DNA from: Trichobilharzia szidati
Lineage: Eukaryota; Platyhelminthes; Trematoda; Strigeidida; Schistosomatidae
Assembly (NCBI GenBank): GCA_944472155.2
Contig: OX235271.1
Coordinates: 86,131,256-86,195,255 of the forward strand
Length of the DNA stretch: 64,000 nucleotides
Direction of reading: 5' to 3'
Shown: positions 21,400-32,450 of the stretch, one piece after another
Layout of the letters: each line of letters opens with the position of its first letter
Position numbering within the stretch: the first letter of the stretch is position 1
Notes under the pieces: generated by a model
Told to the model about the DNA's origin: nothing
The model's database searches: none
The model's input: the letters and a program-made list of their open reading frames with translations, nothing else
Made by a program: the position numbers and the translations under genes

Positions 21400-22250
21400 C
21401 ACTGCGTTACATATATCCAATATAGAAATTTATGTGGAATTACACAATACCATTGTGTCCAATTTTTTCACATGATTACTATCATTATTTTTTTTGGCAT
21501 TGCTTAGCGTTTCACTACATCTGGAATTCAAAGCGAGGGAGAGAAAGAAAGTTGGACAGTACACTGTTACGTCATTGCTTTAAATTTAATCTTGTTTATC
21601 TAAGAAAAATTTGTAAACAATTATATTAAGAAAAACCTTCATTGGTTGGACACTAAGCAATTACCAATGTTATGTGTGTTTAGTCCATTATGTTGGCACA
21701 AAATATAATTTCGCTTACTCAACGTTGAAAGTGGTCAGCAAAGTTAACTGACTCACCACTAAAATGTAATTTAATTTATTTTTAATTTATTTTTTATTGC
21801 AGCTTGATTCCACGCCGTATATTTGGTACAGGTATGGAATTTTCAGCATGTGATATCGGTAGCCCAAATTTCGCAGGCCTACCATAGATATCAGGTGTGC
21901 GTCGGCAGGGAATCGAACCCCGGACCATGTGCATGGTCGGCGAGAGTCCTAACCACTGTGCAACCGACGCAGATGTTTGGAGGCAATAGCGTAGATGGCT
22001 ACTCATCAGCAAGGCATGTCTACAACCTTGTTACAAAATACTGATATCTTTTTGAAGACTTGAACCCCCTCCAACTTGGTGATGCGATCGAGGAAGTTAC
22101 CTCCACTGACTTATACAGACTCACTTATTTCAGATACGCCTTTCTGATGAATGGCAAAATGCACGAAACTTCTGTTCAAGTCTTCCTGCTGACTTCTACC
22201 AACTACCTAATATTAAACTATCGAATCTGGCTGAATGTAGTTCCCATGAT
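21400..22250 (+). repeat. W1-like dispersed repeat, copy 2, split by a SINE
   Basis: This is the partner of 18040-18620, interrupted by the SINE A at 21790-21972. Near 22138-22190 it keeps CTGATGA, a weak stem II, GAAA and a CTGTTC segment, resembling the fully formed hammerhead of the related repeat at 32829-32871. At 21995-22036 the minus strand holds another short piece ending CCTTG-CTGATGA-GTAG. The rest is non-coding. Confidence 0.55.
21790..21972 (-). mobile_element. SINE A, type 2
   Basis: Minus-strand copy. The head begins GCGTCGGTTGCACAGTGG, box B is GGTTCGATTCCC and the acceptor-like ends pair (GCGTCGG with CCGACGC). The tail matches 1543-1722 and ends in an A-rich run at about 21790-21775. 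It splits the W1-like repeat. Confidence 0.8.
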
Positions 22251-22424
22251 GAACTAAAAGATACCCATCATGATTTGCTTTACAAGATGGGATAGATCAA
22301 TTTAATTTTATTATCAAATATTTATCAATAAACCGAAAACTGTCCTTATTCAATGAGAGTGAGTAATTCATGTTCAGTTGACGCTACAGAAACATATTGT
22401 AAACAGTGTTATGTTTCTAGAAGT

Positions 22425-22610
22425 TAATTGGTGTATGGAGACTGGCAGTGGAATCCAGGATGCGCATTCCACCCTACTCGGGACTCTTCAGCTGGATGGG
22501 ATCATAATGACTCACTGCGAAATGCAGGTACATCCAGATGACGACTCCCAAATAGGACGAAATGAGCATCCTGGATTCCACTGTTAGTGGCCATCCACCA
22601 ATTAACTTCT
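22425..22610. mobile_element. Two Sm-alpha-like modules, head-to-head
   Basis: The minus strand (about 22497-22455) reads ATCCAG-CTGAAGA-GTCC...GGGT-GGAA...CTGGAT. Here the 5' core is intact but GAAA is GGAA. The plus strand (22532-22576) reads ATCCAG-ATGACGA-CTCC-CAAATA-GGAC-GAAA...CTGGAT. Here GAAA is intact but core C3 is A. Each copy has lost a different invariant base. They share the segment 'gactcactgcgaaatgcag' between them. Confidence 0.7.
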
Positions 22611-22614
22611 AATT

Positions 22615-22720
22615 ACATGCCCAGACATCGTTGAAGCATCTGTACAAGGAGCCGACATGTCAACCTGAGACCGAGCACTTCGGTGCAATCAATAGACGGG
22701 AAAACCTAAAATTGAATTAA
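22615..22720 (+). repeat. 5' segment of an Sm-alpha-like repeat
   Basis: 'cccagacatcgttgaagcatc', 'gccgacatgtcaacctgag' and 'cgggaaaacctaaaattg' (in parts) match 61015-61110 and the minus strand of 41070-40985. So this is the start of another full-length repeat, cut off before the tRNA-like part. Confidence 0.6.
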
Positions 22721-22769
22721 AGACGTTATGTTTCTCCTAAAACTATATTTTTTTTGTTTCTTTCTCGAG

Positions 22770-22890
22770 TTTTAGCTCAACCCCCAATTAATACTATCGG
22801 CGTGTCTCCCAACTCAGCCTTGTGAATCCTGATGGTCATGACGTCTCAACGGAACTCTAAGTCACTTCATGCTGAAGTCATTTACTAGTA
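22770..22890 (-). mobile_element. SINE B 5' fragment
   Basis: The minus strand carries the 5' body of the family ('gacgtctcaacggaactc', 'ccaattaatactatcgg'). It lacks the tRNA-like and ribozyme-like parts. Confidence 0.4.
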
Positions 22891-23214
22891 GATTCCTTAG
22901 CGTTGTTCTTACTTTTTCCTTATCAATACTTTCTTTTAAGTATGATTACAACTCGTTACGTTCAACTAACGCCTTATCTTCGAATTCGTTTCACACTTAC
23001 TCTTATACTGATTGCAGACCATTGAAATAAATATTCATGGGAAAACCGCTGTCCTTTTTACCGTTTGATTATGACATTACTTTTTTAAAGTTATTTTAGT
23101 TGCTAATATAGAATTATATGCGTAAATATTTGTGAACAACTGATGAAAACGAACTGAAATACAATAGATACTCAAAAAAATTAATAAACTATTCCTTACA
23201 AAGCAACTATAGAG

Positions 23215-23480
23215 CATTAATCTGATGCTTGCTAGTGACTAGCTACAGGATGAAGTCTTCTGGAGTTCCAGTGAGAAGTTGTGACCAGTGAGTGGGGTGC
23301 ATCCGGTTGACAGTGAGGATGGAGTTCCTGCCAATGACACTGGTTGGTGGTCGCGCTAAAATCACGAATTGGTAGAATTTAGAATTCATGGGCTGGCCAT
23401 TGAATCAGGCCCCAGTGGCTAAATGGTCTACAAGCTTGACTTGTAACCGGAAGGTCATGGATTCGAACCATTTCGTGATC
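23215..23480 (+). mobile_element. SINE B, 5' two thirds
   Basis: The 5' body starts 'tgctagtgactagctacagg' and runs through 'gaattcatgggctggcc' and a tRNA-like middle (CAGTGGCTAAATGGTC, then 'ggattcgaacc') before stopping at about 23470. A further SINE B relic follows at 23640-23880 with CTGAAGA and a GGAC-AAAAC module. Confidence 0.65.
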
Positions 23481-23863
23481 AACGTCTATTTCTCTATTTC
23501 TATCTTCACATTTAGGAAACTAAGCCTTTGTTTTAGAAATCTTTGACAAATTCAAAAGTTCCATATATAATCTTTTCAAACAAATAATCTCAATCGAAAT
23601 CTGTCCAAGACTCTAAACCTAATAATCAGTCTCTGCCTTGCTCACTGAACATCGCCGTCGGTTGGCTTCACCATACCTGATATGGAGCAAATGTCCATTG
23701 ATGGCATCCATTGGCGGTAATGCTATATATCTTAAAGTCATAGAAATTAGAATTCATGGATTGTTGGCTTCTAACTCAGTGGTTGAGTGTGCAACGAACT
23801 ATGTGATCTAGTGGGTAATCACAGCTGAAGACTGTCAAAACCTGGACAAAACAGCTGTCCAAT

Positions 23864-24475
23864 GCTCGTGTTTCAAATACGAATTAGACTTATTAGAAAG
23901 GGTGCAAAGAGTAGGAACTAAGCTAATAAAGGGTTTCTCAACCCTCACATATGAGGAGAGGTTTAGTCGACTGGGTTTATTTCCCCTGTCATACAAACGA
24001 CTTAGGGGTGACCTAATACTAGCATACCGTATTCTAAGAAATGATTTTGGAGCTAATTTATCTAATTTATTTCTTCCTTCTAGCACCAACCAATTGTGAG
24101 GACATCACCTCAAGGTTCAAAAACCACAGTCGAATCGTCTGCGTCTGGAGATCCGTTTTTCGCATCGAATTGTGAACCATTGGAACGCCCTACCGGAACC
24201 CGTCGTATCAGCGCCATCCGTTGATTCATTCAAGGCGAGATTGGACCTCCTGTGTGCAAAAAATCGAAAGGATTAACACAGGCATATAGCCTACTATCCT
24301 AAATAAACTGTATTATTCTTTCACTGATGTAGAATTTCATTAAAATACCTTCAAAATTCCAAAATCTAACTAGCTTCATACAGGACAGTGATGAAATCAT
24401 TCCGTAGAATGTAATTATTATATATTATAACTATTATTATTATTATTATTAGCACGCCTAATCACACTAAGATAT
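23864..24475 (+). mobile_element. CR1-like LINE 3' end
   Basis: The plus strand encodes the ORF2 C-terminus: LLERVQRVGTKLIKGF, then LGLFPLSYKRLRGDLI, a stop, then KVQKPQSNRLRLEIRFSH, RIVNHWNALPEPVVSAPSVDSF and a short C-tail ending in KNRKD. The order matches CR1-type LINEs (a Perere-3/SR3-like element would fit a schistosome). The tail ends in an ATT repeat at about 24430-24450. The RT core is missing, so this is a 5'-truncated insertion. Confidence 0.75.
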
Positions 24476-24479
24476 CGAA

Positions 24480-25280
24480 TTCCAAGTCAAACATTCAAAA
24501 TCCTTATTTTTGTTTCACCTGCTTTCATTGCATGACCCCATTTATAATCATCACTAGATAAAAATAACAGTGATGTACATATTTGTGTGTGTTTTTGATA
24601 AACTCCACTTATTCATTTTTATTTTTATTTTAATTAAAAACATGTACTGACCTAAATTTCACAATCTTGTTCTATTTTTTATCATTCATCTGCCCTATTC
24701 TAGATACATCATGATTATTTAGTTGCTATGTCATTCTCCATTCATTCACCTATGTTTTGTTCCTTTTTTTGCGCCTATCCCTTCACTGCATAACCTTAAC
24801 AAAGTTGTCTACTGACAATTTGGCCGTTAATGTGTGCACGAAATGTGTATGGCTCGTCTGATTTTACATACATTTACATACATAGTGGTATCGAATCGCG
24901 ATTACACTACCACACGATAGATATACCCTATAATTTGTTAGTTAAGCACGCTTTTTATCTGCGCATATACTACGCCTCTATGTGTATATGCGTAACCATT
25001 ACTAATCACATTTGCATTCACATTAATCATAATACTTTCATATACTGTGTGAATGTAATGCTCTTGGAAATAATAATAATAATAAGTGGAAAATTAAGAG
25101 ATGAAAACACAGATATGTATGCATCTTCAACTTTCATTCGTCTCTTGTAATCTGATTATTATTCATCCTTTATATAAGATACACCTGTGAATAATCATGT
25201 AGTTATTATTATTAGTATTCTTTGTCTACTGATGAGTCATTCCTTATCAATAGGAATAGGATAAATATTTCTTTTTTCAA
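24480..25280. other. No recognised gene
   Basis: This is AT-rich. A 106-codon open stretch at 24830-25150 is rich in Ile, Tyr and His and ends in microsatellite-like 'ataataata'. I judge it to be chance. Confidence 0.35.
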
Positions 25281-25284
25281 GAGT

Positions 25285-25700
25285 TGATTTGTAGGTAGAA
25301 GTTAGAATTCATGGACTGGCCATTGAATCGGCTCCCAGTGGCTAAATGGTCTACGAGCTTGACTTGTAACTGGAAGGTCGTGGGTTCGAATACTGTTGGT
25401 GGGTGCGTACTGTCGATGAGTCCCAAACTAGGAAGAGGAAACAGCTGTCCAGTACTCCCAAATGGTTTTCAATGCCTCTCTAACTGATATCAATCCGTGG
25501 TCAGACTCGTAAAATCAAATCTAATCCTTACAAACGAAACCACAGAAATTTAATCTGATGCTCGCTAGTGACTTGCTACAGGACAGAGTTTCCTGGAGTA
25601 AGTTCTAGTGAGAAGTTGTGACCAGTGTGGTCCATCCAGACAAGTATGAGCATGGATTTCCCGGCCGATAACACTGGTTGGTGGTCGCGCTGAACTATAT
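25285..25700 (+). mobile_element. Two SINE B copies in tandem
   Basis: The first, at 25285-25530, has tRNA-like and 3' parts, with a ribozyme-like module at about 25405-25455: GTACTG-TCGATGA-GTCC-CAAACTA-GGAA, then 'gaggaaac', CAGCTGTC-CAGTAC. The second (about 25550-25700) is a 5' body only ('ctcgctagtgacttgctacagg', 'ggtggtcgcgct'). They are in the same orientation. Confidence 0.7.
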
Positions 25701-26190
25701 GCTCGCACTAGCAAGTACAAAAACTCAACCATACCCTACTTGACTCGGTGTTCTGTGCGATAAAGAAAGCATTAGGCGTGACACCTATAATTCATTAAAT
25801 AGTCAGTAGAACAACTGGATCTCGTCTTTCCAACTCATATCATTTGTAGGTACAACGTTTTCTTTCTTTCTTTTCCTTTTCTCTTTTTTTGTTATATTCT
25901 TTCACACTCTGTATATCTCGACCTTTTTGTTACCGCTTACGCCAGTAAATATGCTAGCATCTACTTTTCTAACACCTTCAAACATTCTGTTCACTTTTGG
26001 CTTTGCTACCGATATGCTAATATGTTGTTGTCAAAATTAACTGAGACTACCCATGATCTATGTAGAATTTTATTTATTGTTAATGTACAAACTGGATGTA
26101 ATACTGTAGTGAAATGCTGAGAATTCCATTTTGTATCACAAGTACTGTTTTGGAATAAAGCAAATTATTACTATTATCATAATGAATTTG
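25700..26190 (+). mobile_element. Possible LINE-like 3' end
   Basis: A short coding-like segment (TSKYKNSTIPYLTR, about 25712-25750) resembles the spacing before a LINE C-terminus. The segment ends in 'ggaataaagcaaattattac' with an AATAAA. No RT motif is visible, so this is a weak call. Confidence 0.3.
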
Positions 26191-26410
26191 CAGAAGTTAG
26201 AATTCCTGCACTGGCGACTGAATTGGGTCCCAGGGGCTGAATGGTATTCGAGCTAGCTTGCCTTGCAACCTGAAGGTCCCAGGTTCGAACCCTGTTGGTG
26301 AGTGTATACTGCCGATGATTCCCAAACTAGGATGAAACAGGTGTCCCGCAGCACTCCCTGGTTTTCAATGGATTTCTAACTGATATCAATCCGTGATCAA
26401 CTCGTAAAAA
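26190..26410 (+). mobile_element. SINE B
   Basis: It starts 'gaatttgcagaagttagaattcc', has box B GGTTCGAACCC and a module at about 26305-26355 reading CCGATGA-TTCC-CAAACTA-GGAT-GAAA. The core has C in place of U4. A poly-ATA run follows. Confidence 0.7.
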
Positions 26411-26579
26411 ATAATAATAAGTGTTAAATGTTTTGAATGTCAGTAAAAACGATGATTACAATGATAGCAAAAGTAATGATAATAAGGTCAGTGTTAACAA
26501 AAGTACAAGGAGTTTATGCAGGTGGTGTTAAGAATAACGAAGATAGTAGGCTTATGCAAACAATTCAATAAATAAATAA

Positions 26580-27290
26580 AGTCAAATCTTATGAGTTACA
26601 TAATAATAATAATAATAAAGGTGAAGTGGACAGATAAAGAGAGTTAAAATAAATATCATAAAAGTAAAAGAACTTACCTAAGTCAAACGAGAGACAAAGG
26701 TAGAACAAACTCCTTTTGTATGCAAAGACCAAGATTGTTCTCTCGAATTAATTCCCATAGCTTCGGATATGTATAAAAGGCGGCTTCGAATTCTGTTCGA
26801 AAGGTTCAATGGAATGCGATAGATAACTTTGAAGGCACTTCTTCTGTCCACTTGGTGATCTCTATGAACCATATGAGTCAAAATAGAACTTCTCATCGAT
26901 TTTATTTGGCCTTTCCGAACCATGAAGGAAGATGCTCATTAATATGTTTGTTGAGCTGCCTATTTGTTCGCCCTATATAGCTTTCTCCACAGGAGCAGCT
27001 AAATTTGTAGATACAACATAGAAGTGGCACAGCTAGGTAGCTTGTCTTTCGCTTGAGCAATCATGATTGGTCGGCTGGAAAATGAAAAACAAAGTGTGGC
27101 AGCAGTATAAGTCCGTTTTATTGCCCTCGATAATCTTAGATGTAAGACTTCACCAGCCACGTCCTCATTAAACTGCAATTTTAGGAATAGTTGTTTCTTT
27201 TTAACTGTTGTCAGTTTCTCTTTATTAAACACTTTTCTAAGATTTATACCTTGCATGAACTATTCTATAAATTACATAATCCAATCTTCA
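26580..27290 (-). mobile_element. Penelope-like element, nuclease part
   Basis: On the minus strand the linker at 27256-26999 (LFLKLQFNEDVAGEVL, RLSRAIKRTYTAATL, KDKLPSCATSMLYL) is followed by CSCGESYIGRTNRQLNKHINEHLPSWF (26995-26910, in a second frame) and a C-tail at 26923-26678 with HMVHRDHQVDRRSAFKVIYRIP. The GIY-YIG core reads YIGRT. The frames are not continuous. The RT is missing. Confidence 0.78.
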
Positions 27291-27655
27291 AGAGTTGGTT
27301 TTTAAGGATTAGATTTGTTTTTACAAGTCTGACCACGGGTTGATATCAGTGAGAGAACTATTGAAAATCAGGGAGTAATGGACAACTGTGTTCCTCCTCC
27401 TAGTTTGGGAATCATGGACAGTACGCACCCACCGACAGGGTTCGAACCCAGGACGTTTTGGTGACAAGGCAAGTTCATAGATCATTAACCCACTGGGATC
27501 CGATTCAATGGCCACCCCATGAATTCTAACTTCTACCAATTCGTGATTTAGCGCGACTGGCATCAAGCAATGTCATCAGTGGGACATCCATCCTCACACT
27601 TGGCTGGATGGCCGTCATTGGTCACGACTTCTCACTAGAACTCCAGGAAATCACG
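27290..27655 (-). mobile_element. SINE B
   Basis: A full-length minus-strand copy with box B GGTTCGAACCC at about 27440 and a decayed module near 27420-27380. It is the left arm of an inverted pair with 27650-27875. Confidence 0.75.
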
Positions 27656-27875
27656 AATTGGTAGAAGGTAGAATTCATGGTCTGGCCATTGAATCGAGTC
27701 CCAGTGGCTTAATGGTCTACAAGCTTGCCTTGTCACTTGAAGGTCCTGGGTTCGAAACCCAGTGGATGCATACTGCCGATGATTCCCAAACTAGGATGAA
27801 ACAGCTGTCTGACAGTACTCCCTGGTTTTCAATGGTTCTCTAAGTGATATCAATCCGTGGTCAAACTCATAATCG
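27650..27875 (+). mobile_element. SINE B
   Basis: Right arm of the inverted pair. The tRNA-like middle is 'gtggcttaatggtctacaag', box B is changed (GGTTCGAAACC), and the module at about 27770-27820 reads CCGATGA-TTCC-CAAACTA-GGAT-GAAA-CAGCTGTC. Confidence 0.72.
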
Positions 27876-27929
27876 AATCTGTTAATTGATGTTTTACTAC
27901 GATTACAATCACAGATATTTTGTCGCGAT

Positions 27930-28300
27930 TCACATTATTATTGTAAAGCTTGGTAATAAATTCGTTGAAAAGAGTCTCTTCGATGAATCACTTGTTTTCA
28001 ATATTTTCACGCCCTAATGGAAGTCTATAAATCCAAAAGTTATCAACCCATAAATTTTTTAGTATGTAAATTACAGAAATAGAAGCAGATTATTTTAATC
28101 TGTGTCTGATTGTAAACAAGGAAATATTCCCATTTTAAACATCACACATATTGTATTTTGCTTTCAAAAACCAGGATTGTAATCAAATGCAATACTGTGG
28201 TAACGAATAGTCATGACAATAATAACAGTCAATCTGAACGAAAGATATTCTTTTCAATAATTTCTCTTCAGATTCTTACAATTATAAAATATAATACGTC
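27930..28300. repeat. Two PLE 3'-end fragments
   Basis: Plus strand 27945-28020 ('gttgaaaagagtctcttc') matches the 3' end of the PLE at 33160-34230. Minus strand 28290-28235 ('tctgaagagaaattattgaaaag', in part) resembles the 3' ends at 12235 and 59620. Neither has coding sequence. Confidence 0.45.
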
Positions 28301-28344
28301 TACAATTCAAGGGAGATACTCCTGAGGAGATTCTATCGTAACAA

Positions 28345-28810
28345 GCTGACCAGTATTCTCAGATGGTTTTCTAACTGATCTCAGCTCATGATGAAACCCT
28401 TTGACCAATCAGATCTCCACAAACCAACACTTGTTAATGTAATATGTAGTTACCTGGGGTCCTAGTGAGAAGTCGTGACCAGTAGGGTACAGCAGGTCGG
28501 GGTGAGGACAAATACTCACCAAAGACATTGGTTAGCAGTTGCGCTATATTGTGAATTGGCAGAAGTTAGAATTCATGGGCCATTGAATCAGGTCCCAGTG
28601 GCTTAATGGTATACGAGCTCGCTCGCCTTGTAACCAGAAGGACCTGGGTTCGAACCTCAGTGGGTTTGTACTGCTGAAGAGTCTCAAACCAGGGGGAGGA
28701 ACACAGCTGTCCAGTACTCCCATGTGGTTTTCCAATGGTTCTCTAACCGATGTCAGCTCATGACGAAATCCTGTAACCAATCAGCCAAATCCCTACAAAC
28801 CAATACTTGT
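28345..28810 (+). mobile_element. SINE B, with a fragment upstream
   Basis: A 3' fragment at about 28345-28435 is followed by a full copy at 28450-28805. Box B is GGTTCGAACC. The module at about 28668-28720 reads GTACTG-CTGAAGA-GTCT, then 'gaggaacac', CAGCTGTC-CAGTAC. This copy has the complete 5' core but has lost GAAA. Confidence 0.72.
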
Positions 28811-28814
28811 TAAT

Positions 28815-29210
28815 ATAATATGTGTTTTCGTTACAATAATGGCCAGGTATGCGGTGGATACATTTTTGACGTAGAATAACAGATTAGTTATGGGGTGAAA
28901 AAAAACATAGATAGTATTTGTGTGACAAATGTGCTAGGCTGAAATCGATTACAAAATATTGTGAAATAGGATACAATGATGGCGATTTATCATAATAGAT
29001 TTATACAATATGGAGAAGGAAGATTGACAAGTCAGTTCAAGGTTGTAAAAGGCATTTGATGTGTGACTATGACAAAATTGTATGCATTAAAGATGAGAGA
29101 GAGTAAAGCTACAGTAGAGTCGTTTATTGAGAAAAGAGATAATATCACTAATAATTCGATAGAATGAAGGGTATAAATAATATTTATTATTATTTTAAGA
29201 AATTACAACA
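28815..29210. other. No recognised gene
   Basis: AT-rich sequence with no open frame of note and no repeat match that I can see. Confidence 0.35.
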
Positions 29211-29219
29211 CTTGCAAAT

Positions 29220-29980
29220 AATAGTGTTCTCTGAGCTGGTTGGTTTGGTTGCGGAGCTTTCGGCGTCCTTCTGGACAACATCCCCATTCAGCGAAATATT
29301 TAGCATAAAGTGAAATGATTCAAATTTCTTCATTAGTCATATAATTGCGTCCTTCTCCCGGTAACCATCTTTACATATCTATTGGTCATTTTCTATTGAC
29401 TTGGATTTTAAACTTTCTGGTCACCTGATTTACTTTTTATTAATTGGTATATTTCGTTTATATTAACGTGTTTGTTAATTGCATTTTCGTTTGAGTACCA
29501 GGCTTCTAGGCATTCCCTGGAACTTTTGGTGTTTCCTCTGTCTAATATTTCGACATTATCCCAATCAGCCGTGAAAAGACACGATATATATTCTTTAGTA
29601 TCAATGCATATAGACAGTTATGGACATCAATTTGATTGGAATAATGTCGAAATCTTAGACAGAGGAAACACGAAAAGTGCTAGGGAATTCCTAGAAACCA
29701 GCTTCTCAAACGAAAATGCAATTAACAAACACGTTAACATATAGACGAAATATACCATCTAATAAAAAGTAAATCAGGTGACCAGAAAGTTTAAAATCCA
29801 AGTCCATAGAAAATGGTCAATGCATATGTAAAGATGGTTACCAGGAGACGCAATTATATCACTCATGAAGAAATTTAAATCATTTCACTTTATGCTAAAT
29901 ATTTCGCTGAATGGGGATGTTGTCCAGAAGGACGACGAAAGCTCCGCAACCAAACCAACCAGCTCAGAGAACACTATTAA
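29220..29980 (+). mobile_element. PLE hairpin with 8-bp target duplication
   Basis: Two arms, about 29220-29567 and 29633-29980, are near-perfect reverse complements around a spacer of about 65 bases. The right arm reads plus and encodes the C-terminus of a PLE nuclease (RHDIYSLVSMHID, then NWNNVEILDRGN-like; 29572-29744). It ends in a stem GTTGTCC/GGACGAC, then GAAAGCTC. The left arm is an inverted copy of the same 3' end. TTGCAAAT flanks the whole at 29212-29219 and 29981-29988. It is a 5'-truncated PLE that carries its own inverted 3' end. Confidence 0.88.
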
Positions 29981-30489
29981 TTGCAAATCATCCACCTGAG
30001 CTACAAATCTTCTCTATTATTTCAAAATTATAACATGCAAGGCGAAAGAGGAAAGGAATATGAGGAAGAGTCATTTTTGGAGATTAGAAATGTACTTATG
30101 TGTGTTCAATCACTGAATGGAATCATAGTTTTATTCTGTTGAAGAGCCGCCTCGGCTCCCTCAGTAGAATGAAATGCCTATCTCACTATTGGTTTGTGAT
30201 CAAATCTTATTATTGTTTCAATAATTTCAGTTATTCCAGTTAGAAATCAACTAGATTCAGTTTTATTTTCGCCTTCTTCAATTTTTTTTTTATTTTTTGT
30301 GTAAAATTCTTCAATGATTATATGAATTACTTTCGTTTCTTCGTCTTTCTAATGAAGGGGTAGTATGACTCACCCTGAAATTGAATTTTCCCTCTCTCTA
30401 ATGTTTCAATATACCTCCTAGTTGTTTTTGTTGTTATTATTGATGTTCTTTTATACGTCTCATTAGTCAGTTTGTTAATTTAATTTCAA

Positions 30490-31110
30490 TTTGTTAGATT
30501 TCATCATGAACCAAACCACCAGTTAGAGAATCATTGAAAACCAAGGAGTACTTGATAGCAGTGTTTCAGCTTATTTTGGGAGTCTTCAACAATGTGCACT
30601 GACGATCTCACCAGGAGCCTAACTAGGGACCTTCAGGTTAGGGGGCTAAGCTCAGGTAACTTTTAGCCACTTAAGCTGAAATTCAGTGATTCAGTAGATT
30701 CTATTTTCTTTCGAAGAGTTGTTTAGCATGGATTTGATTGGCTATCGGTTAAGTCACGAGCCAGTATCAGTTAGAGAAGCAGCGGAAAACTAGGGACTAC
30801 TGAATATTATCGTTTCGTCTTAGTTTGCGACTCTCCATCATTACGCACCCACCGAGAGGTTGAACTCACGACCTTCCAGTTAGAAGGCGAGCTCGTGGAC
30901 CATTCAACCACTGAAACAGAATTCGATGGCCAATGAATTCTAACTTCTATCGATTCGCGACATTAAGCAGCAACTAGCAGCCAGGGGTATAGCCGAATAA
31001 CTCTTGTGTTATCTGACTTGGTGAACCCCATAGGTCAAAATTTTTCAGTACAGTCTTAAGAATATTGATCCAGTAGCCGTCAATGGTCTGAAAATTTCCA
31101 GTTTTGGAAA
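30490..31110 (-). mobile_element. Two diverged SINE B copies
   Basis: The first (about 30500-30710) and second (about 30740-31110) are both minus strand. Ribozyme-like modules are seen near 30615-30560 and 30850-30795 (TGATGGAGAGTC, GAAACGATAATATTC). Core bases are changed in both. The stretch 29990-30490 before them holds a short piece like 15440-15490 (a PLE RT remnant) and is otherwise unrecognised. Confidence 0.55.
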
Positions 31111-31249
31111 TAGATGGCTCTTCAGTGGACCTTAGCTTTTAATGATCACTAACCGTTGTTTAAGTTCATAACAAAATCCAAGTTGAAATTCATCCAAATC
31201 CTCAAAATAAGCAATCTAATCGTTAATTTATTGTTTGATAAAATACAAA

Positions 31250-31560
31250 GAAGTCAGAAAATGATGTGACAGTTTCGAATTCACAATTTTCATATTAGTT
31301 AGCAATTTGTAATGTATACAGTTCAAGGAGGTAGAATTTCACCATAGTTCCCTATTGAAACCGAAATTATTCAGATCACAAGATATATGATCTTCATGAT
31401 ACTATAAATGGTAATTAAGATAGCAAGAGTAAATGCATAAACTTATATAATACTGATAGATTGAGATGAGCAAATGTATAACTCTCATATCAACCACTAG
31501 TGCTTACCTGCTGGTCAGAATAAGGTGATCTGAACTCCAGTTAGCCCAAGCATTTAGCCA
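31250..31560 (+). repeat. R-family dispersed repeat
   Basis: Segments such as 'gatactataaatggtaat', 'gcataaacttatat' and 'gatgagcaaatgtata' recur at 39690-39900, 40385-40640, 32690-32740, 34540-34720 and 48280-48500. The hammerhead-like part seen in other copies is missing or decayed in this one. Confidence 0.5.
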
Positions 31561-31835
31561 GGCACTGGATATCTGTTTCCTTCTCCTAGTTTGGGAATCA
31601 TCAACAGTACTCACGCACCAACAGGGTTCGAACCCGGGACCCTATAGTTACATTCAGCCACTGGGAGCCAATTCAGTGTCCAGCCCATGAATTCTAACTT
31701 CTCTCAATTCGTGATGCATTTTTAGCGCAACTGGCACCAAACAATGTCATCAGCAGGAACTCCATCCTCACACCCACCCGGATAGCCACTACTAGTCACG
31801 ACTTCTCACTAGGACTCCAGGCAACTTTTTCTTGA
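31560..31835 (-). mobile_element. SINE B
   Basis: A minus-strand copy with box B GGTTCGAACCC at about 31625-31635. The module near 31605-31565 is decayed. It forms the left arm of an inverted pair with 31830-32170. Confidence 0.7.
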
Positions 31836-32170
31836 TGCTCACTAGTGACTAGCGACAGGACGAAGTTGTCTGGAGTCGTAGTGAGAAGTCGTGACCAGTA
31901 GGGGCGATCCGGGTGGGAGTGGGGACGGAGTTCCTGCCTATGACAATGGCTGGGGGTCGTGCTCAAACCATGAATTGATAGAAGCTAGAATTCATGGGTT
32001 GGGCATTGAACCGGGTCCTAGTGGCTGAATGGTCTACGAGCTAGCTTGTCTTGTAACTGCAACGTCCCGGGTTCGAACCCTGTTGGGGGCTAAGAACTGT
32101 CGATGATTCCCAAACTAGGAGGAGGAAACAGCTGTCCAGTACTCCCTGGTGGTTTCAATGGTTCTCCAAA
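31830..32170 (+). mobile_element. SINE B, near full length
   Basis: It starts 'ctcactagtgactagcgacagg'. The tRNA-like middle is 'gtggctgaatggtctacgag' with box B GGTTCGAACCC. The module at about 32095-32145 reads GTCGATGA-TTCC-CAAACTA-GGAG, 'gaggaaac', CAGCTGTC-CAGTAC. Confidence 0.75.
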
Positions 32171-32384
32171 CAAATTCTTGAAAGTAGTTTCGTTTCCCAA
32201 AAACACCCATTCAAACTCAAACTTTATTGATTAGTATATTTGAAGATGGAATGATTTCATCGTATTTAATTGATTGGCATTAGTTTGCTGAATCATTTTC
32301 TTAACATCAATTCACTGACTGACCACTTTCTTATTTATTTGTAATCTTCCTTATCACTGTTGATCAGTTTTTTTTCAGAGAATA

Positions 32385-32450
32385 ACTATGATGATAGATA
32401 GATAGACAGACAGACAGATAGATGGAGAGACAGACGAACAGAGAGAACAA
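32385..32450 (+). repeat. GATA/GACA microsatellite
   Basis: Short runs of GATA and GACA tetranucleotides ('gatagatagacagacagaca' and following) decay into GAGA-like units. The surrounding 32170-32600 has no gene that I recognise. Confidence 0.7.

Noticed and set aside
24830..25150. 106-codon open frame
   Set aside because: Composition follows the AT-rich background and it ends in a microsatellite.
32385..32450. CRISPR-like or satellite array
   Set aside because: It is a short tetranucleotide tract. No regularly spaced long repeats occur anywhere in the window.
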